From: Bacteroidota bacterium
Lineage (GTDB): Bacteria > Bacteroidota > Bacteroidia > Bacteroidales > B18-G4
Length of the DNA stretch: 9,561 nucleotides
Direction of reading: 5' to 3'
Assembly: GCA_030635045.1 (NCBI GenBank)
Contig: DAOVZP010000037.1
Coordinates: 1-9,561 of the forward strand
Notes under the pieces: generated by a model
The model's input: only the letters and a program-made list of their open reading frames with translations
Told to the model about the DNA's origin: nothing
Database searches by the model: none
Part shown: piece by piece, positions 1-6,140 of the stretch
How positions within the stretch are numbered: position 1 is the first letter of the stretch
Layout of the letters: every line of letters begins with the position of its first letter
Program-made: the position numbers and the translations under genes

Positions 1-2323
1 CATCAAGCCTCCACGCCTTTGCGTACAGTGAACGGCCCGGCAGAGCTATGCTGATCTTCATCCATTCCCCGTTCTTATCCAATACAGGTTTTATCGGAAG
101 ATGGGAGAAACGCTGGCGGTGATACTGCGATATCTGTTCGCCGTGCGGTGCCAGTTGCTGGTTGAAATACCCGAAGCGGTACATCAGCCCCACGCCGATC
201 ATATTCATATTTGAATCGCTGGCCTGCTTAAGGTAGTCCCCTGCCAGTATACCCAGCCCACCCGAATATATCTTCACAGATTCATGCAAGCCATACTCCA
301 TGCTAAAGTACGAGATCCGGGGCGCTGACCCTTCCGGCTTTTCCGCCATATAATCATGGAACTTCTTAAGTACAGATTTCAGCAATGACAGAAAATCCTT
401 ATCCTGTTCAAGTTCCTTGTATCGCTCCAGGGTAAGCATCTCCAGCAATGCGACCGGGTTATGGCCACGTTCCTCCCATAATTCAGGATTCACGCTTTTG
501 AAAAGGGCCTCAGCATCACAATTCCATGTCCACCACAGGTTTCTCGACAGTTCAAAAAGGCCTTTTAGCTTCACCGGAACCTCTGCTTTTACATTAACTT
601 TTTTCCATTTCGGATCCATGTCGCTGCCCCGGCCGGGAACATATTCACGAAGCGTGAACTGCTGTTGCTTTCCCCTGAAAAGGTCTGCACGCAGTTCAAC
701 CTTTTTAAGCGCTATCGACCATGCCTGCCTGTAATTCTCCACGAATGATTTCCACAAGGCATTCAGGGATATATCCCTTGCCTCTTTGCATGCAGCGGCA
801 TATTCCTTTTTATTCATCCCCAGGAAGGCAGACAAGGTATCACGAATATCTGCAAGCACCTCGGCATCATTGTCGTCGGTCCTGTCAGAGACCAAAACAC
901 CGGTATGCTTAACATCAAAGCCTTCATTCACCCAGGCACCAAAACCGGCCAGAGAGGTTGTTATGGTTGGAATGCTGAATGCAATGCTCTCCAATGGAGT
1001 ATATCCCCAGGGTTCGTAGTAGGAAGGAAATACCGAAACATCAAAACCAATGAGGGTATCATAATAAGGAAGGTTAAAAATGCCATCACGGCCGTCTAAA
1101 TAGGCCGGCACGAAGATCACAGTCACTTTATCACCCACAGCATTGTTCAGCCCTTTTTCCCTGAACCTCGTGATACTGGGGTCCTGGTCTTCATCAAAAA
1201 GGTAATGTGATAAATATGGTTGTTCCACTTCCCCGAAAGAATGATCTTCCAATCGCCTGATCACATCCTGCCTGGGCCCGGCCTGGTTAGCAGGTACAGT
1301 AATGAAGGCGATCAGGTTTTTCGGCAGATCTTTTTTATTCAGTTCTGCCAGTGCATCAATAAAAATATCGATACCCTTGTTCTTGAACTCATAACGCCCG
1401 CTGTTGATCACCAACAGGCTGTCGCCGGGCATTTCCCTTCCGGTAACGGCTTCTGCAACAGCAAGTATTTTTTTGCGTGCTGCATCTCTTTTTTTATGGT
1501 AATCCCCCCCTTCGGGGACAAAAGTGTCTTCAAAGCCATTTACGGTGATCACATCGGGGTCTTTATCAAGAAAATGCCGGCACTCGGCTGCAGTGATCTC
1601 ACTTACCGTTGTGAAGCTGTCGCATTCATTGGCAGTAATCGATTCAAGGGATTGCTTTGCCTTTACACCGAAGTCTCCGGCTATGCGGCCCGGATCATAA
1701 TCTTCGAGCCGGCCATATAAAGGCAGGCCGTTTCCGGCAACGGACCTTCCCAGAACGGTAGCGTGGGTGGTAAACACCGTTCCCACCTGCGGAACATTCT
1801 CTTTGAGGTACAAGGCTCCCGTTCCGGTCATCCATTCGTGGAAATGTGCTATGATCCTGTCTGTGGCAGAGAGGTTGAATTCATAGAAGCTTTCGATCAC
1901 CTTTGCTGCCGCATAGCCAAACATGGCAGGTTCAATGTAATCCCACTGCCCCGACAGGGAATCCAGTTTAAACTGTTCCCAGAGCTCGAAGAATATCCTG
2001 TCCTTCTCCCCGAATAGGGGCTTGAAGTCTACCAGGATGACCACAGGAAAGCCACTGACATTCCAGCGGCCGGTCCTTATATTCAAGCCTTCGGCGGATG
2101 CTTTTTCCCGCCAGGAAGAAAATATTTCAGTATCCTCAATAAAATCAGGGTGTTCCCTTGTCTCCATCCATACATCGGGGCCGATAAGGATGTATTTATC
2201 TCCGTAATCCTCTACGATAGTTCTTGCCTTTGTTGAGAGTACTGTGTAGATTCCACCAACTTTGTTACAAATTTCCCAGCTGGTTTCGAATATATAGTCA
2301 GGTTTTAAGATTTGGTCGTTCAT
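1..2323 (-). CDS. GT3 glycogen synthase-GT35 alpha-glucan phosphorylase fusion (N-terminal part, runs off left edge)
   Basis: The frame is open for 774 codons from the ATG at 2323-2321 to the window edge, so the C-terminus is missing. Residues about 8-545 read as a eukaryotic-type (GT3) glycogen synthase, which adds glucose from a nucleotide sugar to alpha-1,4-glucan. Visible landmarks are ETSWEICNKVGGIYTVLS (13-30), AHFHEWM (159-165), TTHATVLGR (185-193), SGRYEFKNKGID (308-319) and the EX7E pair E437/E445 within SYYEPWGYTPLES. After a junction at about 548-580, residues 585-774 match the start of a GT35 alpha-glucan phosphorylase of the short bacterial/archaeal type: ELSRNLWWTWN (591-601), YFSMEYGLHES (672-682), YSGGLGILAGDYLK (686-699). 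The PLP-lysine region lies outside the window. From family sizes I expect a total of about 1,400 residues. The start is supported by GT3 homology beginning about 10 residues in; there is no close Shine-Dalgarno. It is the last gene of the cluster in view and is preceded by its own candidate promoter. A sequencing-error fusion is unlikely because the frame is continuous through the junction. Confidence 0.94.
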   Translation of the reverse strand, partial: MNDQILKPDYIFETSWEICNKVGGIYTVLSTKARTIVEDYGDKYILIGPDVWMETREHPDFIEDTEIFSSWREKASAEGLNIRTGRWNVSGFPVVILVDFKPLFGEKDRIFFELWEQFKLDSLSGQWDYIEPAMFGYAAAKVIESFYEFNLSATDRIIAHFHEWMTGTGALYLKENVPQVGTVFTTHATVLGRSVAGNGLPLYGRLEDYDPGRIAGDFGVKAKQSLESITANECDSFTTVSEITAAECRHFLDKDPDVITVNGFEDTFVPEGGDYHKKRDAARKKILAVAEAVTGREMPGDSLLVINSGRYEFKNKGIDIFIDALAELNKKDLPKNLIAFITVPANQAGPRQDVIRRLEDHSFGEVEQPYLSHYLFDEDQDPSITRFREKGLNNAVGDKVTVIFVPAYLDGRDGIFNLPYYDTLIGFDVSVFPSYYEPWGYTPLESIAFSIPTITTSLAGFGAWVNEGFDVKHTGVLVSDRTDDNDAEVLADIRDTLSAFLGMNKKEYAAACKEARDISLNALWKSFVENYRQAWSIALKKVELRADLFRGKQQQFTLREYVPGRGSDMDPKWKKVNVKAEVPVKLKGLFELSRNLWWTWNCDAEALFKSVNPELWEERGHNPVALLEMLTLERYKELEQDKDFLSLLKSVLKKFHDYMAEKPEGSAPRISYFSMEYGLHESVKIYSGGLGILAGDYLKQASDSNMNMIGVGLMYRFGYFNQQLAPHGEQISQYHRQRFSHLPIKPVLDKNGEWMKISIALPGRSLYAKAWRLD

Positions 2324-2342
2324 ATGTTTTAATAAATTCCTG

Positions 2343-2350
2343 CAAAAATA
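2343..2350 (-). promoter_or_regulatory. Candidate Bacteroidota -7 promoter element for the synthase-phosphorylase gene
   Basis: On the minus strand this reads TATTTTTG, an exact match to the Bacteroidota -7 consensus TAnnTTTG. It ends 19 nt before the ATG, implying a short leader of about 13 nt. The -33 region is T-rich (TTTTTTC) but lacks a clean TTTG, so the call rests mainly on the -7 match and on its position in the only sizeable gap of the minus-strand cluster. Confidence 0.45.
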
Positions 2351-2356
2351 TGTTAA

Positions 2357-2373
2357 TTCAGGTTCTGCCTGAA
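2357..2373. promoter_or_regulatory. 17-bp inverted repeat: possible operator or weak hairpin
   Basis: TTCAGG (2357-2362) and CCTGAA (2368-2373) are perfect inverted copies around a 5-nt spacer. The repeat lies just upstream of the candidate -7 element, overlapping where the -7/-33 spacer would be, which suits a regulator site. A further GCCTGAA copy lies at 2389-2395, 22 bp (about two helical turns) from the one at 2367-2373. As RNA it would be only a 6-bp stem, and on the minus strand it is not followed directly by a T-tract, so a terminator after the SDR gene is the less likely reading. Confidence 0.3.
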
Positions 2374-2435
2374 AAAAGTTTTTAACACGCCTGAATGCAT
2401 GATAAAATTCAAAATTTTCAGATGTTCATGCTTGT

Positions 2436-3215
2436 TTAACCCAGCGAATACTTTGTCGTCCCTCCATCAAGGGAATAAACCTGTCCGGTCACAAAGCCTG
2501 ACAAGGGCGAAAGCAGCCAGGCAGCCAGTGTTGCAAAGTCATCAGGATCGCCGATCCTTCCAAGCGGGATACCTGAGATGGTTTGCTTTCGTGCCTCCTC
2601 AAAGGAGATGCCCTCCAGCTCGCTTTTCTTACGGAACAGCCTGTCAACGGCAGATGTATCATGGTATCCGGGGCCGATAAGGTTCACGGTGATGCCTTCA
2701 GAAGCAACTTCCAGTGCCAGGGTTTTTGCAGCTCCTGCAACGGCCATGCGCAGCGAATTGCTCAGCACGAGGTTTTCGATGGGCTGCTTAACCGTAGAGC
2801 TCTCGCTAAATAAGATCCTGCCGTATTGCTTCTTCTGAAAACGGGGTAACAGGCTTTTAACCAACTGCACTTTCCACCGGAGGATCAGCTTGTATGCTTC
2901 ATCCCAATGCTCCATCCCGGTTTCTTCAAACGACATGGCAGGAGGGCCGCCGGCATTAATGAATATTCCGGAGAGCTCGCGATCACCCAGTTGTTTAAGA
3001 ACAGCTGCCAGCGTATCATCATCTGTCACACTGCCACACACTGTTTCAACATTTCCGGGATGGCCGGCTGCAAGCTCCCGCAATTTATCTTCTCTTCTGG
3101 CCACAGCTATCACACCGGCACCATTATCCAATAATAATCTGGCAACAGCATTCCCAAACCCGGAACTTGCTCCTGTAACAATGAACAGCTGTCCTCCGAT
3201 CTTTAAATCTATCAT
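2436..3215 (-). CDS. SDR-family oxidoreductase with an altered catalytic motif
   Basis: This 259-residue protein has the classical short-chain dehydrogenase/reductase layout and a normal family length. The Rossmann cofactor motif TGASSGFG is at 14-21, NAGG at 87-90, a Ser-rich strand end with S139 in the usual catalytic Ser position, and the GITVN..GPG segment at 174-183; LDGG near the C-terminus is also typical. Aligning back from GITVN puts Ser at 152 and Arg at 156, where FabG-like enzymes carry the catalytic Tyr and Lys, so the usual YxxxK motif is absent. I recall a group of SDRs with a similar LSNSxR segment, usually annotated as 3-oxoacyl-ACP reductases or plain SDRs, without a firm function. 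The substrate cannot be deduced. It starts 26 nt after the GH57 gene and so is probably co-transcribed with glycogen enzymes, but nothing in its sequence ties it to glucan chemistry. Confidence 0.93.
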   Translation of the reverse strand: MIDLKIGGQLFIVTGASSGFGNAVARLLLDNGAGVIAVARREDKLRELAAGHPGNVETVCGSVTDDDTLAAVLKQLGDRELSGIFINAGGPPAMSFEETGMEHWDEAYKLILRWKVQLVKSLLPRFQKKQYGRILFSESSTVKQPIENLVLSNSLRMAVAGAAKTLALEVASEGITVNLIGPGYHDTSAVDRLFRKKSELEGISFEEARKQTISGIPLGRIGDPDDFATLAAWLLSPLSGFVTGQVYSLDGGTTKYSLG

Positions 3216-3222
3216 CTGTTAT

Positions 3223-3227
3223 CTCCC
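3223..3227 (-). promoter_or_regulatory. Shine-Dalgarno-like site of the SDR gene
   Basis: The minus strand reads GGGAG 7 nt before the ATG of the SDR gene. It is notable because none of the other five gene starts in the window has a comparable well-spaced purine-rich site, as expected for Bacteroidota. It supports the chosen start and may help translation of this internal operon gene. Confidence 0.4.
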
Positions 3228-3241
3228 GTGAAAAGCCTGTG

Positions 3242-4816
3242 CTACTTAAAGAGGTTCCTGAGTTCCTTTTCAATATTGGCGGTATATTTCTTTATGTCGG
3301 ATTTCTTCACCTTTTTCAACTCATCCTGTAGCTGTTCGTACTTTTTCTTTGCACGCACACCCAGGTTTGGGATGATCCGGTCCCTGACATCCTCTCCTGC
3401 ATCCTGCAGCACCACCAGTAATTCGTCCACATCGACACTGCGGAGCAATTCCTTGATCTTGGCATTCGACATGGATGCCACATCCTTGAGGCTCATCTCA
3501 CTGACTTTTGCATCCTTCACCTTCTTTTTCACCTTTTTTCCGATATCAACAGTCTTATCCTTCACTGCCTTGCCCAGCTCTGCCGCCTTATCGATGGTTT
3601 GATCCAGATTTTCCTGAAAAGATGATCCCTGGCATTCTTCATCCACCCTGATCATGAAATCAGACAAGACGTTCATATAGTTGATAAATGCCTCGTATGG
3701 CGTTCCATAAGGGTTGAAGTATTTATGCACATCACCGTCGGAGAACCACTTGGTACACATATAATAGAAGTGGTCGGATGTTTGCAGATACCTCCAGTCG
3801 CGGATGATATCAGGATCCGTGCAATGGTCCAGTTTATGCTTGATCGAGTACAGCTTGTCGAAGGCCTCATCCTGCAGCTCATTCCCAAGCCATGCGGTAA
3901 GGTCCCTCTCCTCATCAGCCCATGATATGGGATAAGGTACATGTACAGATGATACAGGCTGCAGCTTCTCAGCAAGTTCGGAAGGGGTATTGAAAGTAAA
4001 ATCGGAATGTGAAAATACTCTTGCAGGCAATGCACGCATGAAGTCGAAGATGCCGGTTTCCGGCCACTGGTGTTCACCAAAGGTTTCATAATCCATAAAG
4101 AGGTTGACAACCTCTTCCTTCGGATCGATCTCATTCAGCCAGCCAACGAACTTTTCAGTTGTTAACGGCCAATCGCCCCAGCTCTGCTCCGAGAACCTGA
4201 AGGCAATGTCGTCGCTGAGCCTGAAATTTTTCAGCAACAGCTTGAGTTTCGGGTTAATGGCGTTGGCATACATATAGTTAGGGCTTTTCCAGCCCAGCAC
4301 ATGCTTAGCTCCTTCGGTAAGCATCAGCTTGAACCCCATTTCCGATACCATTGCGCCTATTTCATCAGAGTATATCAACTCAGTGTTCCTGAAAGTAGTG
4401 GGCAACTGTCCGAAATGCTGCTCCACCTTCCTCTTATGCATCTCTACCTGTTCAAAAAACTCTTCTTTGCTTTTTAATGCTGCCAGGGCATGCCCGTATG
4501 TTTCAGCGATGAATTCAACATTACCAGTTGCAGCCAGTGCCTTATAGCTATCTAGCACATCCGGTGCATATGCTTCAAACTGGTCGATGGCTGTCCCGGA
4601 GATGGAGAAACTCACCTTAAAAGCTGAACCATACTCATTGATAAGGTCGAGCAACAGCTTGTTCATGGGCAGATAGCACTTGTCGGCCACCCTGCGCATG
4701 ATAAACCTGTTCTGCTGTTCATCATAATAATGATGGTTAGAACCGATATCGAAAAAGCGGTAGGTCCTCAGCCTGTATGGCTGGTGAACCTGGAAATAAA
4801 AACAAATTGATCTCAT
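3242..4816 (-). CDS. GH57 alpha-amylase/4-alpha-glucanotransferase-type enzyme with a C-terminal extension
   Basis: The first ~395 of 524 residues form a GH57 glycoside hydrolase, a retaining family that cleaves or transfers alpha-1,4-glucans. No signal peptide is seen, so it should be cytoplasmic. Family regions appear in order: HQP (11-13), GNVEFIAETYGH (98-109), the probable nucleophile E146 in FRNTELIYSDE, and the probable acid/base D242 in FMDYETFGEHQ. The 96-residue spacing of E146 and D242 is normal for the family. SDDIAFRF (201-208) and ISWADEERD (297-305) are further conserved blocks of the Bacteroidota type. From about residue 396 the protein continues into a charged, Lys-rich helical linker (about 400-437) and a compact helical domain (about 440-524); from memory, Bacteroides relatives end near the start of this extension. 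Hydrolase, glucanotransferase and branching activities all occur in GH57 and cannot be told apart here. It lies 21 nt after the GT4 gene and 26 nt before the SDR gene. Confidence 0.95.
   Translation of the reverse strand: MRSICFYFQVHQPYRLRTYRFFDIGSNHHYYDEQQNRFIMRRVADKCYLPMNKLLLDLINEYGSAFKVSFSISGTAIDQFEAYAPDVLDSYKALAATGNVEFIAETYGHALAALKSKEEFFEQVEMHKRKVEQHFGQLPTTFRNTELIYSDEIGAMVSEMGFKLMLTEGAKHVLGWKSPNYMYANAINPKLKLLLKNFRLSDDIAFRFSEQSWGDWPLTTEKFVGWLNEIDPKEEVVNLFMDYETFGEHQWPETGIFDFMRALPARVFSHSDFTFNTPSELAEKLQPVSSVHVPYPISWADEERDLTAWLGNELQDEAFDKLYSIKHKLDHCTDPDIIRDWRYLQTSDHFYYMCTKWFSDGDVHKYFNPYGTPYEAFINYMNVLSDFMIRVDEECQGSSFQENLDQTIDKAAELGKAVKDKTVDIGKKVKKKVKDAKVSEMSLKDVASMSNAKIKELLRSVDVDELLVVLQDAGEDVRDRIIPNLGVRAKKKYEQLQDELKKVKKSDIKKYTANIEKELRNLFK
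3245..3499 (-). other. FliG C-terminal-like helical domain at the end of the GH57 protein (residues ~440-524)
   Basis: The segment follows the pattern of the FliG C-terminal domain: an opening helix IKELLRSVDVDELLVVLQDA (453-472), then EDVRDRIIPNLGVRAKK (475-491), where FliG has REKxLxNMSxRA, then a charged helix and a final helix around 507-523. I compared it with E. coli FliG from memory (LLQEVDSESLLIALKGA, then REKFLRNMSQRA). The MgtE N-terminal domain shares this helical superfamily and is an alternative. No flagellar or motor genes are in the window, so a flagellar role is not implied; a protein-interaction role is inferred. Confidence 0.5.
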
Positions 4817-4837
4817 ATTCTTTAATCTTCAAATATC

Positions 4838-6115
4838 TTATAAAACACTTTCATACACTTCTTTGATCTTCACAGCGGCATTTTCCCATTTCAGGTTATC
4901 CACTTCTTCCTTGCCGTAACGCCTGAACATCTTCGACAGCCCCTCATAATGCAGCAGGCCATAGATAGAATCGGCCATAGCATCCACATCCCAGAAATCG
5001 ATCTTCAGGGCATGGACAAGGATCTCTGAAACGCCTGATTGCCTGGATATGACCACGGGAACATTCGACCGCATCGCCTCCAGTGGGACGATCCCGAACG
5101 GTTCAGAAACCGATGGCATCACAAAGACATCACTCAGCCCAAACATATGGTCAACATCATCACCTTTCAGGAAACCCGTAAAGTGAAAGCGGTCGGCCAT
5201 CTTCAGCTCAGCTACACGCTTGATGATCTTGTTAAGCATGTCGCCACTTCCGGCCATGACAAAACGCACGTTCGGGTCTTTGTCGAGCACTTTCCTTGCA
5301 GCTTCAACAAAATAGTCGGGGCCTTTCTGAAAGGTTATCCTCCCAAGGAAAGTCACCACTTTATCCTTCACGCCACGCTGATAATTCTGATCCGGCTTAT
5401 CGCTGGGTTCAACGGCATTATAGGCTGTGAACACCTTATTGGGATCGATACCATAACGTTCGATCACGATCTTACGGGTCATGTTGCTTACCGCGATCAC
5501 ACGGTCGGCTTCTTCCATGCCACGCCGTTCCAGGTCATAAACATTCTGATTTATATTTTCACCGGAGCGATCGAACTCAGTGGCATGCATATGCACTACC
5601 AGGGGTTTCCCGCTCACGCTCTTTGCTGCAATGCCTGCGGCATAAGTAAGCCAGTCGTGGGCATGGATCACATCAAAGTCGCTGGTAGCAGCCACAGCAG
5701 ATGCTATGAGTGCATAGCGCTTAACCTCATCCATAAGGTCAGTGCCGTATTTGCCTGAGAATTCGAATTTCTCGGAAAGCACGCTGTCTTCGCTTGTGAT
5801 CGATTCCAGTTCTTTTGCCTCCATGATCCTCCTGAACTCCTCAGGCCCGACATAAGGGATAAGGTTGGAACCAATTTCCATATATGTGATGCGCTGCCAG
5901 TATTCTTCGTATTTCTTATCCTTGAAATCGATGATGATATCACTGGCATTGATAAGCCTGACGGCTTCCTGGTCTTCATCGCCATATGCCTTGGGAACTA
6001 CGAACAGCACTTCCACGTCATGCTTCATCAGGCCCTTGGTCATGCCATAGCAGGCTGTGCCCAGCCCCCCTGTAATGTGTGGAGGGAATTCCCAACCGAA
6101 CATTAAAACTTTCAT
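4838..6115 (-). CDS. Glycosyltransferase family 4 (GT-B fold), alpha-glucan cluster
   Basis: This 425-residue retaining GT-B glycosyltransferase transfers a sugar from a nucleotide donor to an unknown acceptor. The N-terminal domain starts FGWEFPPHITGGLGTA (6-21), where the GGLG loop resembles the donor-binding loop of glycogen synthases. HAHDW is at 151-155 and HMHATEFDRSG at 175-185. The C-terminal nucleotide-sugar domain has FLGRITFQKGPDYF (256-269) and the EX7E pair E338/E346 in SEPFGIVPLEAM. No signal peptide or membrane segment is visible, so it should act in the cytoplasm. It sits 25 nt after the debranching gene and 21 nt before the GH57 gene. I recall the same debranching-GT4-GH57 order in Bacteroides, which points to alpha-glucan metabolism. 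Possible roles are chain initiation or elongation, or making a maltooligosaccharide-type product. Databases often call such proteins glycogen (starch) synthase, but that is not proven by sequence. Confidence 0.94.
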   Translation of the reverse strand: MKVLMFGWEFPPHITGGLGTACYGMTKGLMKHDVEVLFVVPKAYGDEDQEAVRLINASDIIIDFKDKKYEEYWQRITYMEIGSNLIPYVGPEEFRRIMEAKELESITSEDSVLSEKFEFSGKYGTDLMDEVKRYALIASAVAATSDFDVIHAHDWLTYAAGIAAKSVSGKPLVVHMHATEFDRSGENINQNVYDLERRGMEEADRVIAVSNMTRKIVIERYGIDPNKVFTAYNAVEPSDKPDQNYQRGVKDKVVTFLGRITFQKGPDYFVEAARKVLDKDPNVRFVMAGSGDMLNKIIKRVAELKMADRFHFTGFLKGDDVDHMFGLSDVFVMPSVSEPFGIVPLEAMRSNVPVVISRQSGVSEILVHALKIDFWDVDAMADSIYGLLHYEGLSKMFRRYGKEEVDNLKWENAAVKIKEVYESVL

Positions 6116-6140
6116 CAGCCGATTAATATGTTAAGGGTTA

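Noticed and set aside
1220..1720. 166-codon open frame on the plus strand
   Set aside because: It is antisense to the GT3 domain, where the minus-strand frame carries continuous glycogen synthase motifs. The product shows no domain.
2357..2373. Intrinsic terminator between the SDR gene and the fusion gene
   Set aside because: The stem is only 6 bp and on the minus strand is followed by TTAACATA before any T-run, so I prefer an operator-type inverted repeat.
3228..3602. Ser/Phe-rich plus-strand frame of 124 codons that might look like a membrane protein
   Set aside because: It is the complement of the Lys-rich tail of the GH57 gene; Lys codons read in reverse give Phe and Leu codons, which explains the hydrophobic look.
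5039..5758. 239-codon open frame on the plus strand
   Set aside because: It lies wholly antisense to the GT4 gene, whose protein has clear family motifs. The antisense product (rich in His, Ile and Gly) matches nothing I recognise and has no start context.
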